Below, piece by piece: positions 31,730 to 40,318 of a stretch of DNA of 64,000 nt. Source of the DNA: Mesorhizobium sp. M1B.F.Ca.ET.045.04.1.1 (GTDB taxonomy: Bacteria; Pseudomonadota; Alphaproteobacteria; Rhizobiales; Rhizobiaceae); assembly GCF_003952465.1 (NCBI RefSeq), contig NZ_CP034448.1:868001-932000 (forward strand). The letters run 5' to 3'. A program made the position numbers and the translations under genes. Positions within the stretch are counted from its first letter, which is position 1. Every line of letters begins with the position of its first letter. Under the pieces are notes generated by a model. That model saw only the letters and a program-made list of their open reading frames with translations, was not told the origin of the DNA and made no database searches.

Positions 31730-32977
31730 ATGGACAGCCGCTCGGAGTTGGCGCGGGCGGCGGCCGAGGCGGCCGCCCGGCAGAGCTACGGCAAGCTGGT
31801 CGCCTACCTCGCGGCCCGCATGCGCGACGTCGCTGGCGCCGAGGACGCGCTGGCCGATGCGTTCGCCGCCGCGCTGGAGCGCTGGCCGAAGAGCGGTGTG
31901 CCCGAAAAGCCGGAAGCTTGGCTGCTCGCGGTGGCGCGCCGGCGCGACGTCGATGCCGTGCGGCGGCGGTTGACCGGCGAGGCGGCCCGCGACCATTTGC
32001 GGCTGATTGCCGAGGAGGCGGAGGCGCGCATGACGAATGAGGATTTGCCCGACGAGCGGCTTAGGCTGATGTTTGCCTGCGCGCATCCGGCGATCGAATC
32101 GAGCGTGCGCGCGCCGCTGATCCTGCAAACCGTGCTGGGCTTCGACGCCGCCACGATCGCTTCTGCGTTCCTGGTTTCGCCGGCGACGATGGGCCAGCGC
32201 CTGGTGCGCGCCAAGAACCGCATCCGCGAGGCCGGCATTCCCTTTCGCGTGCCGGAACGGGCCGAGCTCGGCGAGCGGCTCGACGCGGTGCTGGAAGCGA
32301 TCTACGCCACTTTTGCCGAAGGCTGGTCGGACCCTGCCGGCACCGAGACGCGACGGCGCAACCTTGCCAGCGAAGGCATCTGGCTCTGCCGGCTGGTCGC
32401 GTCGCTGATCCCGGACGAACCGGAAACACTGGGGCTTCTGGCGCTGATGCTTTTCGCCGAAGCGCGGCGCGCGGCGCGGCGAAGCCCCGAGGGCGATTTC
32501 GTGCCGCTGGCCGAGCAGGACAGCGCGCTCTGGGACGACACGCTGATCGACGAGGCGGAAGCGGTGCTGAGGCGCGCCGCTGCCGGGAGAATCATCGGCC
32601 GCTACCAATTGGAAGCCGCGGTGCAATCGGCGCATACGGCGCGACGGCGTGGCGGCGGCACCGACTGGGCCGCGATCCGCCAGCTCTACGATGCGCTGAT
32701 GGCGATTGCCGGCTCGCCTGTGGTGGCGATCAACCGCGCCGTGGCGATAGCCGAAACCGAGGGAGCGGCCGAGGGGCTTGCCGCGCTCGACGCGATCGGC
32801 GCCGACAGGCGGATTGCGGAATACCAGCCCTATTGGGCGGCGCGGGCCGAGCTGTCCGCCAGGCTCGGCAAGACCGCCGATGCCGCTGAAGCCTATGACC
32901 GGGCGATCGGCCTGGAGCGCGATCCGGCATTGCGCCGCTACCTGCAGACGGAGCGGGCGAAGTTGGTGCGGAATTGA
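31730..32977 (+). CDS. ECF42-type sigma factor with C-terminal TPR-like extension
   Basis: RNA polymerase sigma factor of 415 residues. Region sigma-2 is near residues 15-85 (VAGAEDALADAFAAALERWP) and region sigma-4 near 115-165 (LILQTVLGFDAATIASAFLV, then VSPATMGQRLVRAKNRIREA). The remaining 240 residues form the DUF6596/TPR-like extension with TFAEGWSDPAGTETRRRNLA, MLFAEARRAARRSPEGDF and tetratricopeptide-like repeats at the end (YWAARAELSARLGKTADAAE). That extension defines group ECF42, which works without an anti-sigma factor and pairs with DGPF genes, as here. The promoter at 31288 fits the group. The start, an ATG at 31730, directly follows the DGPF stop. The signal is unknown. Confidence 0.92.
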   Translation: MDSRSELARAAAEAAARQSYGKLVAYLAARMRDVAGAEDALADAFAAALERWPKSGVPEKPEAWLLAVARRRDVDAVRRRLTGEAARDHLRLIAEEAEARMTNEDLPDERLRLMFACAHPAIESSVRAPLILQTVLGFDAATIASAFLVSPATMGQRLVRAKNRIREAGIPFRVPERAELGERLDAVLEAIYATFAEGWSDPAGTETRRRNLASEGIWLCRLVASLIPDEPETLGLLALMLFAEARRAARRSPEGDFVPLAEQDSALWDDTLIDEAEAVLRRAAAGRIIGRYQLEAAVQSAHTARRRGGGTDWAAIRQLYDALMAIAGSPVVAINRAVAIAETEGAAEGLAALDAIGADRRIAEYQPYWAARAELSARLGKTADAAEAYDRAIGLERDPALRRYLQTERAKLVRN

Positions 32978-33150
32978 GGGAATCTCCCCCTCGAGGGGGA
33001 GATGGCCGCGAAGCGGCCAGAGGGGGTCGTCTCGCGTAGATCGCCAGCCTCGTCTCTCGTCGCGAAAAAGGCGCTGGCGCTTCACGCCCGGCGACCCCTC
33101 TGTCGCCTTCGGCGACATCTCCCCCTCAAGGGGGGAGATTTGGTGCGGCA
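32978..33150. repeat. Type B variant repeat, complete element
   Basis: Inverted arms: ATCTCCCCCTCGAGGGGGAG with ATGGCCGCGAAGCGGCCAGA and GGGGGTC on the left, GACCCCTCTGTCGCCTTCGG with CGACATCTCCCCCTCAAGGG on the right. The loop lacks the clear TTCGCCAAT core; it has GATCGCCAGCCTCG instead. It lies between the convergent sigma factor and cysK genes. Confidence 0.75.
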
Positions 33151-33197
33151 TGTGGGGCGCGAAGGATCGCTACGATCCCATATTTCCCATCGACGAC

Positions 33198-34178
33198 CTA
33201 CGCCCCCAGTCCGTCGAACAGGATCGTCGAGAGATAGCGCTCGGCGAAGGACGGGATGACGACGACGAGGTTCTTGCCCTTGTTCTCCGGCCGCGAGCCG
33301 ACGACGATCGCCGCCTGCAGTGCCGCGCCCGACGAGATGCCGACCGGCACGCCCTCGAGGCGGGCGACGAGGCGCGCATTGGCGACCGAATCCTCGTTCG
33401 AGACCCTGACGATCTCGTCATAGATCGAGGTGTCGAGAATCTTGGGCGCGAAGCCGGCGCCGATGCCTTGAATCTTGTGCGGGCCGGGCTGGCCGCCGGA
33501 GAGAACCGGCGAGGCTTCCGGCTCGACGGCCACGACATTGAGCGAAGGCTTGCGCTTCTTCAGCACCTGGCCGACACCGGTGATGGTGCCGCCGGTGCCG
33601 ATGCCGGCGACGAAGATGTCGACCTCGCCATTGGTGTCGTTCCAGATTTCCTCGGCCGTGGTGCGGCGGTGGATCTCCGGATTGGCCGGGTTCTCGAACT
33701 GCTGCGGGATGATGGCGTTGGGGAGCGTCGCGGCGAGCTCGTCGGCCTTGGCGATGGCGCCCTTCATGCCTTTCGGGCCTTCGGTGAGCACCAGTTCGGC
33801 GCCTAGCAGCGCCAGCATCTTGCGGCGCTCGACCGACATCGTCTCCGGCATGGTGAGGATCAGCTTGTAGCCCTTGGCGGCGGCGGCGAAGGCGAGCGCG
33901 ATGCCGGTGTTGCCGGAAGTCGGCTCGATCAGCGTGGTCTTGCCGGGCGAAATCTTGCCGGCCTCCTCCAGCGCTTCGATCATGGCGACGCCGATGCGGT
34001 CCTTGACCGAAGCGATCGGGTTGAAGAATTCGAGCTTGGCGAGCACGTTGGCGACGATGCCCTTTTCCTTGGCGAACTTGTCCAGCCGCACCAGCGGCGT
34101 GTCTCCAATCGTCTCGGTGATCGAATTGAAGATGCGGCCGCGGCCGGGGACGCGCGCGGAGGTGACGGGCTTGTTCAT
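33198..34178 (-). CDS. cysK: Cysteine synthase A (O-acetylserine sulfhydrylase)
   Basis: PLP enzyme of 326 residues that makes cysteine from O-acetylserine and sulfide. The PLP lysine is Lys59 in [10 protein letters not shown]. The substrate loop is [11 protein letters not shown], and the glycine-rich phosphate loop is [15 protein letters not shown]. The C-terminal segment [20 protein letters not shown] is also conserved. The ATG at 34178 is the family start ([20 protein letters not shown]); the open frame continues 42 codons further with no similarity. No CBS domains, so it is not cystathionine beta-synthase. It is monocistronic. The 189 bases to the LysE gene hold no further feature. Confidence 0.93.
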   Translation of the reverse strand: MNKPVTSARVPGRGRIFNSITETIGDTPLVRLDKFAKEKGIVANVLAKLEFFNPIASVKDRIGVAMIEALEEAGKISPGKTTLIEPTSGNTGIALAFAAAAKGYKLILTMPETMSVERRKMLALLGAELVLTEGPKGMKGAIAKADELAATLPNAIIPQQFENPANPEIHRRTTAEEIWNDTNGEVDIFVAGIGTGGTITGVGQVLKKRKPSLNVVAVEPEASPVLSGGQPGPHKIQGIGAGFAPKILDTSIYDEIVRVSNEDSVANARLVARLEGVPVGISSGAALQAAIVVGSRPENKGKNLVVVIPSFAERYLSTILFDGLGA

Positions 34179-34367
34179 TGGTTTCGCTCCCAAGGCAATG
34201 GCATAGGCAGACAGAATAGTGCTTTCAGCCGCGCAAGATAGGCTGGTCGCCGAAAATATCCGAGTGGGGTGGTTGCTGAAAACAACCTCGCGCCGGAAAT
34301 GCATTTTCCGGATCGGCCCATTTTCGGAATGACTTGGCCGAGATCAGAGACCGGTTGAGATTGGAGC

Positions 34368-34985
34368 CTATTGACGCGCCGCTATGGCCGCAGCGGCACC
34401 CATCATGAAGCCGGCGGCGGTGCGGTTCAGAACTTTCAGTGCACGCGGCGACTTCAGGAACCAGCGCGCCTTGGCAGCCAGCGCCAGGTAGGGCACCAGC
34501 ACCACGAAGAGCACGACGACGGTCAGCGCTACCAGGATGCCGTAATCGGCCAGCGTAATGGTCTTCAGGTCGACGATGGTCGGCGTGATGGCGAGATAGA
34601 AGATCATCGTCTTCGGGTTGCCGAGCGTCACAGTCAGCCCGGCAATGAAGCTCGCCACGAAGCCGCTCTTGCCTTTGCGCGCCTCGATGTTCTCGGGCGA
34701 GATGCCGCTCGTCCAGAAGCGCCAGGCAAGGAACGCGAGATAAGCGACGCCGGCCCATTTGATGGCGAGAAAAACCATGCCGAAGGTCTGTGCGACGAAG
34801 GCCAGGCCAAGCACCACGGCGGTGAGGTAGGTGATGTCGCCGAGCATCAGGCCGAACGACATCGCCAGCGACGAACGGAAGCCGGAGCCGAGCGCGCGGG
34901 CAACCAGCGCCGTGACGCCGGGGCCCGGAATGGCGGCGGCGACGCCGAGCGCGGCGCTGTAAGCGAGAAATCCGGTCAGTGTCAA
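34368..34985 (-). CDS. LysE/RhtB family amino acid exporter
   Basis: Inner-membrane exporter of 205 residues with six hydrophobic segments. The family N-terminus is AALGVAAAIPGPGVTALVAR, then SLAMSFGLMLGDITYLTAVV, WAGVAYLAFLAWRFW and ASFIAGLTVTLGNPKTMIFY, with the conserved N-P-K motif. Members export lysine, threonine, homoserine or other amino acids or related compounds. The start appears to be TTG at 34985; no ATG gives a complete first helix and no strong ribosome site is visible, so the start is uncertain. It lies downstream of cysK on the opposite side of a 189-base gap. Substrate unknown. Confidence 0.85.
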   Translation of the reverse strand: MTLTGFLAYSAALGVAAAIPGPGVTALVARALGSGFRSSLAMSFGLMLGDITYLTAVVLGLAFVAQTFGMVFLAIKWAGVAYLAFLAWRFWTSGISPENIEARKGKSGFVASFIAGLTVTLGNPKTMIFYLAITPTIVDLKTITLADYGILVALTVVVLFVVLVPYLALAAKARWFLKSPRALKVLNRTAAGFMMGAAAAIAARQ

Positions 34986-35164
34986 TGGTTCTGGGCCTGG
35001 CGTATGATTCCCCGAAGGGACCGGTGTGGAGCGCGGCTTCTACCATGGCGCCAGGTCACTGGTAATTCCCTCGCGGCGGGATTTGTTGCGCCAGTTCGAC
35101 GGAGAGCTCGTTCTCTTGTTGGCAGACCGCACACCTTGGAGATTGGCCGAAACGACCAGTCCTG

Positions 35165-35348
35165 TCGTCATTCTAGGGCGGAGCAAGGAGCGGAGCGACG
35201 CGCGCAGACCCTAGAATCCATTCCGTGACTTCCGAGCGCTGCCGCGGTGCAGAATTCTGCTCCGCCGCATTCTTTGATCAGGGTCACGGAATGGATTCCA
35301 GGGTCTCCGCGACGCCGCTTCGCGGCCGCTCCGCCCTGGAATGACGAG
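35165..35348. repeat. Type C repeat, short (gene-less) copy
   Basis: Left arm from GTCGTCATTCTAGGGCGGAG to CCTAGAATCCATTCCGTGAC, loop with GCAGAATTCTGC, right arm from GTCACGGAATGGATTCCAGG to CCGCCCTGGAATGACGA. The left arm is nearly identical to the left arm of the GIY-YIG element at 60434. The flanking 34986-35164 and 35349-35410 hold no gene that I can support. Confidence 0.85.
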
Positions 35349-35410
35349 GTTGGAAGGCTTCCGCCAATTTCCACCGTTTGCGCTGACCCCTAAGACCCTC
35401 TGTCGAAGAG

Positions 35411-36751
35411 CTAGCCACCATAGGTGACCCGCCAGATGGTGCCGTTGCCGTCCTCTGTCAGGATCAGCGCGCCGTCCTTCGCCACCGCCACGCCCACCGG
35501 CCGGCCCCAGACCTCGTCATCCGAAATGACGAAGCCGGTGGCGAAATCCTCATATTCGCCGGTCGGCTTGCCGTCCTTGAATTTCAGCCGCACCACCTTG
35601 TAGCCGGTGCGGGCGCCGCGGTTCCACGAACCATGCAGGGTGACGAATGCGTCGCCCTTGTAGTCGGCGGGGAAGTTGCCGCCTTCATAGAAGGCGATGT
35701 TGAGCGGCGCCGAATGCGCTTGCATCAGCACGTCGGGTACGGTGACCTTGCCGGCGAGGTCGGGCCGCGCGCCCTCCTGGCGCGGATCCTCGTTGTCGCC
35801 GATATAGTACCAGGGCCAGCCATAGAAGGCGCCGTCCTTGACGGCCGTGGCGTATTCGAAGGGCACGTTGTCGCCGAGCTCGTCGCGTTCGTTGACGACG
35901 CACCAGAGCGCGCCCGTCGCCGGCTGCACGGTCATGCCAGAGCAGTTGCGCAGGCCGGTGGCGACCATCCTGCGGTTCTTGCCATCGGGATCGAAGGCGA
36001 GCACGTCGGCGCGGCCTTCTTCCGCGCCCCAGGTGGCGCCGAGCGGCTCAGACCGCGCCCATTCCTCGACACCGCCTTTCGGCCTCGCACCCATATCCTC
36101 GGCGGTGTTGGAGCCCGAGCCGACCGACAGGTAGAGCGTCTTGCCGTCGGGCGAGAAGGCGATGTCGCGCGTCCAGTGATGGCTCGAGGGAATGTCGGAG
36201 ACGATCGTTTCCGGCCTGCCCGAGGCTTGCATGTCGCCATCGCGATAGGGAAAGCGCACGACGCTGTTGCTGTTGGCGACATAGACCCATTGCGGCTTGT
36301 CGCCCGGCGGATAGAAGGCAATGCCGTAGGGCTGGGTGAGGCCCTTGGCGAAGACGGCTTTCTCGGCGGGCTTCGCGCTGCCTTCCGCCAGCCGATAGAC
36401 CCTGACTCGATTGGCGTCGCTGTCGGCGACGAAGAGGTCGCCGTTCGGCGCCACGCGCACGACACGCGGATTGTCGATGCCGGAAGCGATGAGCTCGACC
36501 GAGAAGCCGGCCGGCACGGCGGGCTTGGCATCCGCAGGGCGGTCGGCGAGGCCGGCACTATTCGACGAGGATTCGGCGAGGTTCGGCTGCTGGAGATCGT
36601 CCGGCTTGATCAGACGACGCACGCCTGGACGGTCGGCCTTCCAATCGCCGAAGGCCTTTTTGCCTGTGAGCAAAGGTTGGTCGGCCTGCTGCGCAAAAGC
36701 GCCGGTAGCCAGAAGCAGGGCAGCGCCCGCAAAGCCGGCGATCCTTGTCAT
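35411..36751 (-). CDS. PQQ-dependent sugar dehydrogenase/L-sorbosone dehydrogenase family protein
   Basis: Secreted beta-propeller protein of 446 residues. The signal peptide is RIAGFAGAALLLATGAFAQQ. The propeller starts at about residue 85 (PAGFSVELIASGIDNPRVVR) and includes ANGDLFVADSD-like blades, FYPPGDKPQWVYVANSNSVV, RDIAFSPDGKTLYLSVGSGS and the C-terminal LTEDGNGTIWRVTYGG. The family contains soluble aldose and sorbosone dehydrogenases that use PQQ; many members are uncharacterised. The ATG at 36751 has GGAG at 6 bases and is preferred over the ATG at 36766. It is monocistronic. Enzymatic activity and cofactor are inferred from the family only. Confidence 0.85.
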   Translation of the reverse strand: MTRIAGFAGAALLLATGAFAQQADQPLLTGKKAFGDWKADRPGVRRLIKPDDLQQPNLAESSSNSAGLADRPADAKPAVPAGFSVELIASGIDNPRVVRVAPNGDLFVADSDANRVRVYRLAEGSAKPAEKAVFAKGLTQPYGIAFYPPGDKPQWVYVANSNSVVRFPYRDGDMQASGRPETIVSDIPSSHHWTRDIAFSPDGKTLYLSVGSGSNTAEDMGARPKGGVEEWARSEPLGATWGAEEGRADVLAFDPDGKNRRMVATGLRNCSGMTVQPATGALWCVVNERDELGDNVPFEYATAVKDGAFYGWPWYYIGDNEDPRQEGARPDLAGKVTVPDVLMQAHSAPLNIAFYEGGNFPADYKGDAFVTLHGSWNRGARTGYKVVRLKFKDGKPTGEYEDFATGFVISDDEVWGRPVGVAVAKDGALILTEDGNGTIWRVTYGG

Positions 36752-36866
36752 GCCGTTCTCCGTCATTCGCCGACATGCCTTGTCAGCGCAACCAGACAGC
36801 AGATATCGGGCAGGCGCTGCAAAAGAGAAGCGCGGGCACGCAGATTTGACGGGGATTGCCGGCCGA

Positions 36867-37064
36867 TCAGCTCTCTTCGACGTCGAAATCCTCGTCGAGC
36901 CGCTTTTCCAGCGCGACCAGATCGGCCGGCAGCGGCAGGCCCATGGCGCGCATTTCCCTGAGCTTCTCGCGCAGCTGCTCCTGGATTTCGTGCTCGTCCT
37001 CGGGCTGGTTCACCATCTCCTCGAGCAGCAGGCTGATCTGGGCCTTGAACGATTCCAGCGCCAT
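36867..37064 (-). CDS. Small acidic hypothetical protein downstream of hrcA
   Basis: Helical, acidic protein of 65 residues: MALESFKAQISLLLEEMVNQ, then PEDEHEIQEQLREKLREMRA and a C-terminal EKRLDEDFDVEES. It probably forms a short coiled coil. The ATG at 37064 has a near-perfect ribosome site (AAGGAGG) six bases upstream, which strongly supports translation and rules out the ATG two codons earlier. It begins 30 bases after the hrcA stop and is likely in the same operon. I do not recognise a function; the position where grpE often stands is notable, but this is not GrpE. Confidence 0.75.
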   Translation of the reverse strand: MALESFKAQISLLLEEMVNQPEDEHEIQEQLREKLREMRAMGLPLPADLVALEKRLDEDFDVEES

Positions 37065-37094
37065 TTCCACCCTCCTTGCGGCGATCCCGTTCGC

Positions 37095-38177
37095 CTATCT
37101 CAGCATGCGCGAAATCAATTGGGCAGTATAGTCGACCATAGGCACGATACGGGCATAATTGAGCCGGGTCGGGCCGATGACGCCGAGCGCGCCGACGACG
37201 CGCGCATCCTTGTCGCGATAGGGCGCGACCACAAGCGAGGAGCCGGACAGCGAGAACAGCTTGTTCTCCGAGCCGATGAAGATGCGCACGCCAGGCCCTT
37301 CCTCGGCAAGGTCGAGGAGCTGCAGCAGCCCGTCCTGCGTTTCCAGATCCTCGAAAAGATGGCGCAGCAATTCGAGGTCGGCCTGAGCGGTGACGTTCTC
37401 CAGAAGGTTGGCGCGGCCGCGCACGATGAGGCGCGCCGGCAGGCCGCTCTCGGCGCCGGCCCAGACCGCGAGGCCCTTCTCGACCAGGTCCTGCGACAGC
37501 GTGTCGAGGGCCGCCCTGGTCTCGTCCTTGATACGGGCGATCTCAATGCGCGCCTCGGCCAGCGTGCGGCCGCGGATGTGGGCGTTGAGGAAGTTCGAGG
37601 CCTCATGCAGCTGCGAGACGGTGATGCCGGCGGGCAGGTCGACAACCCGGTTCTCGACGTCGCCGCTCTGCGACACCATGACGGCGAGCGCCTTGGTGGG
37701 CTCCAGCTGGATGAACTCGATATGCTTCAGCGCCACCTCGTTCTTGGCGGCAAGCACCAGGCCGGCGCCGCGCGACATGCCGGACAGCATCTGGCTCGCC
37801 TCGGTCAGCATATGCTCCAGCGTGGCGCCCGAGCCCGAGGCGCGCACCTGCGCCTCGATGACGCGGCGCTCGTCGTCGGAGAGATCGCCAAGCTCCATGA
37901 AGGCATCGACGAAGAAGCGCAGGCCGGTCTGGGTCGGCAGCCGGCCGGCCGAGATGTGCGGGGCATAGATCAGGCCCAGATGCTCGAGGTCGCTCATCAC
38001 GTTGCGGATGGTGGCCGGCGACAGCGACGAAGGCAGGATGCGCGACAGGCTGCGCGAACCGACCGGCTCGCCATCGCGCAGATAGGAATCGACAATCCGC
38101 CGGAAGATGTCGCGCGAACGCATGTCGAGCGATTGAAGTACGGGCGGCTGCGATGCGGGATCGACTGCCTTGTTCAT
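37095..38177 (-). CDS. hrcA: Heat-inducible transcription repressor HrcA
   Basis: Repressor of 360 residues that binds the CIRCE operator of groESL and related heat-shock operons. The N-terminal winged helix contains [20 protein letters not shown] and [20 protein letters not shown]. The rest is the GAF-like and dimerisation region, ending [20 protein letters not shown] and [11 protein letters not shown], the hallmark HrcA C-terminus. The ATG at 38177 gives the usual length. It is divergent from rph, with a short tandem repeat between. No CIRCE element is visible in this window, so its targets lie elsewhere. Confidence 0.95.
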   Translation of the reverse strand: MNKAVDPASQPPVLQSLDMRSRDIFRRIVDSYLRDGEPVGSRSLSRILPSSLSPATIRNVMSDLEHLGLIYAPHISAGRLPTQTGLRFFVDAFMELGDLSDDERRVIEAQVRASGSGATLEHMLTEASQMLSGMSRGAGLVLAAKNEVALKHIEFIQLEPTKALAVMVSQSGDVENRVVDLPAGITVSQLHEASNFLNAHIRGRTLAEARIEIARIKDETRAALDTLSQDLVEKGLAVWAGAESGLPARLIVRGRANLLENVTAQADLELLRHLFEDLETQDGLLQLLDLAEEGPGVRIFIGSENKLFSLSGSSLVVAPYRDKDARVVGALGVIGPTRLNYARIVPMVDYTAQLISRMLR

Positions 38178-38239
38178 TCCAGCAAAAAACCTCCTATTGA
38201 AAGATATAGACTTAAGCCCCCCTGGCGCAACCCGGGCCA

Positions 38240-38284
38240 TTTTCCCTTGCGCCCCGTTTCCTTTGCGCCCTTTTCCTTTGCGCC
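38240..38284. repeat. Three tandem repeats in the hrcA-rph intergenic region
   Basis: Three near-identical 14-15 base units: TTTTCCCTTGCGCCC (38240-38254), TTTCCTTTGCGCCC (38257-38270) and TTTTCCTTTGCGCC (38271-38284), about 16 bases apart. They lie between the two divergent start codons. They may be regulator sites or a slippage product. Confidence 0.6.
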
Positions 38285-38344
38285 ATGCGTCGCATGCGTC
38301 TACAAGCCGCCGACGAATCCAAAAACGATAGGAAAGAAGGCCGA

Positions 38345-39061
38345 ATGCGCCCCTCCAAACGCCAAGCTGACGAAATGCGCGCCATCTCCTTCGAGCGCGG
38401 CGTCTCCAAGCACGCCGAAGGCTCGTGCCTGGTGAAGTTCGGTGACACGCATGTGTTGTGCACGGCGAGCCTGGAGGAAAAAGTGCCGGCCTGGATGCGC
38501 AATTCCGGCAAGGGCTGGGTGACGGCGGAATACGGCATGCTGCCGCGCTCGACCGGCGAGCGCATGCGCCGCGAGGCCTCCGCCGGCAAGCAGGGCGGCC
38601 GCACGCTGGAGATCCAGCGGCTGATCGGCCGCTCACTCAGGGCCGTGGTCGACCTGCAGGCGCTGGGCGAGCAGCAGATCACCGTCGACTGCGACGTCAT
38701 CCAGGCCGATGGCGGCACCCGCACGGCCTCGATCACCGGCGGCTGGGTGGCGCTCTACGACTGCCTGCGCTGGATGGAGGCGCGCCAGATGGCAAGTGTC
38801 GCCAAGGTGCTGAGGGATCATGTCGCGGCGATTTCCTGCGGCATCCATGACGGCCAGCCGGTCATCGATCTCGACTATCTCGAGGATTCCTCGGCCGGCA
38901 CCGACGCCAATTTCGTCATGACCGGCAAGGGCGGCATCGTCGAGATCCAGGGCACGGCCGAGGGCGAGCCCTTCTCCGAAGAGCAGTTTGCCGCGCTGAT
39001 GGGACTGGCCAAGAAGGGCATTTCGCGGCTGGTGAGCTTGCAGCAGATGGCGGTGGCGTAG
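38345..39061 (+). CDS. rph: Ribonuclease PH
   Basis: Phosphorolytic 3' exoribonuclease of 238 residues that trims tRNA 3' ends and takes part in rRNA maturation. Start: [20 protein letters not shown]. Conserved RNase PH parts: [60 protein letters not shown] and [20 protein letters not shown]. It is divergent from hrcA and followed, after a repeat, by VOC, rdgB and hemW on the same strand; rph-rdgB-hemW is a common Rhizobiales order. Confidence 0.95.
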   Translation: MRPSKRQADEMRAISFERGVSKHAEGSCLVKFGDTHVLCTASLEEKVPAWMRNSGKGWVTAEYGMLPRSTGERMRREASAGKQGGRTLEIQRLIGRSLRAVVDLQALGEQQITVDCDVIQADGGTRTASITGGWVALYDCLRWMEARQMASVAKVLRDHVAAISCGIHDGQPVIDLDYLEDSSAGTDANFVMTGKGGIVEIQGTAEGEPFSEEQFAALMGLAKKGISRLVSLQQMAVA

Positions 39062-39087
39062 GGTTATTGATGAGGTTGGCGATCCGT

Positions 39088-39242
39088 CACACCCCCCTCT
39101 GGCCTGCCGGCCATCTCCCCCGCAAGGGGGGAGATCGGGCGTCACTTCGGGTTTCGCCAACCATCAACGTTGAGACGATGTCGGCGGAGCTGCTAATCTC
39201 CCCCCTTGAGGGGGAGATGCCCGGCAGGGCAGAGGGGGGTGC
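39088..39242. repeat. Type B intergenic repeat, complete element
   Basis: Left arm CACCCCCCTCTGGCCTGCCG, hairpin CTCCCCCGCAAGGGGGGAG, core TTTCGCCAACCATCAACGTT (39152-39171), right arm ending GGGCAGAGGGGGGTGCC. Its last bases (AGAGGGGGG, 39231-39239) sit at the correct distance to act as the ribosome site of the following GTG-start gene. Confidence 0.85.
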
Positions 39243-39245
39243 CTC

Positions 39246-39656
39246 GTGACTCCCTCGGCGATTTTGGAATCGGCGCTCTACGTCACAGACTTGCACGCTG
39301 CCGAACAATTCTACCGCGACATCATCGGCCTGGATCCGCTTGGCAAAGTCGAGGGCCGCCACGTCTTCTTCCGCTGCGGCAGCGGCGTGTTGCTGCTCTT
39401 CAACGCCGAGGCGACGAAAATCCCGCCGGCGCCCGATGCCAGGCTGGCGGTTCCGCCGCACGGAACGGCCGGCAAAGGTCATCTTTGCTTCACGGCAAGC
39501 GCCGATGAGATTGGCCAATGGCGCAAGCATCTCACGGCCAAGAACGTCGCCATCGAAAGCGATTTCGAATGGCCGCAGGGCGGACACTCGATCTATATCC
39601 GCGACCCTTCGGGCAATTCGATCGAGTTCGCCGAGCCAAGGATCTGGGGCCTGTGA
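39246..39656 (+). CDS. VOC family protein (glyoxalase/fosfomycin-resistance-like fold)
   Basis: Metal-dependent vicinal-oxygen-chelate fold protein of 136 residues: [20 protein letters not shown] and [20 protein letters not shown] in the first module, [20 protein letters not shown] and [20 protein letters not shown] in the second, with the HxxxxRDPxGNxxE pattern of the family. It may be a glyoxalase-like lyase, dioxygenase or resistance protein. The start is GTG at 39246; its Shine-Dalgarno-like AGAGGGGG comes from the end of the type B repeat. The stop overlaps the rdgB start (TGATG), so the two are coupled. Exact reaction unknown. Confidence 0.85.
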   Translation: MTPSAILESALYVTDLHAAEQFYRDIIGLDPLGKVEGRHVFFRCGSGVLLLFNAEATKIPPAPDARLAVPPHGTAGKGHLCFTASADEIGQWRKHLTAKNVAIESDFEWPQGGHSIYIRDPSGNSIEFAEPRIWGL

Positions 39657-40318
39657 TGCATTCCTTGAACGGACAGAAGATCGTCGTCGCCAGCCACAAC
39701 GAAGGCAAGCTGCGCGAATTCGCCGACCTGATGGCGCCATTCGGCTTCGAGGCGAAGTCGGCCAAGGAGTACGGCCTGCCGGAACCGGACGAGACCGGCA
39801 CGACCTTCGAGGAAAACGCCTATATCAAGGCCTACGCCGCGGCCAAGGCGACCGGCCTGCCGGCGCTCTCCGACGATTCGGGCCTCTGTGTCGACGCGCT
39901 CGACGGCGCGCCGGGCGTCTACACAGCCAACTGGGCCGAGACGCCCGACGGCACACGCGATTTCGGCATGGCCATGCAGCGCACCGAGGTGGCGCTGCAA
40001 GAGGTCGGCGCGACCGGGCCCGCGCAGCGCACCGGCCGCTTCGTCGCCGTCATCTGCCTCGCCTTTCCGGACGGCGATGCCGAATATTACCGGGGCGAGG
40101 CGGAGGGCACGCTGGTGTGGCCGCCGCGCGGCACGCTCGGCTTCGGCTACGATCCGGTGTTCCTGCCCAACGGTTTCGACAAGACTTTCGGCGAGATGAG
40201 CGCCGAACAAAAGCATGGCTGGAAGCCCGGCCAGGCAACCGCCCTGTCGCACCGCGCCCGCGCCTTCCAGAAATTCGCGCAAGCCCGCCTGGACTTGGCG
40301 CGGCTCGACTCAAGATGA
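39656..40318 (+). CDS. rdgB: XTP/dITP diphosphatase (non-canonical purine NTP pyrophosphatase)
   Basis: House-cleaning enzyme of 220 residues that removes dITP, XTP and dXTP from the nucleotide pool. The start, [18 protein letters not shown], contains the SHNxGK substrate motif. Next come [20 protein letters not shown], the catalytic [20 protein letters not shown] and [20 protein letters not shown], all diagnostic for the HAM1/RdgB family. The ATG at 39656 overlaps the VOC stop, and its own stop overlaps the hemW start (ATGA). Confidence 0.95.
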   Translation: MHSLNGQKIVVASHNEGKLREFADLMAPFGFEAKSAKEYGLPEPDETGTTFEENAYIKAYAAAKATGLPALSDDSGLCVDALDGAPGVYTANWAETPDGTRDFGMAMQRTEVALQEVGATGPAQRTGRFVAVICLAFPDGDAEYYRGEAEGTLVWPPRGTLGFGYDPVFLPNGFDKTFGEMSAEQKHGWKPGQATALSHRARAFQKFAQARLDLARLDSR

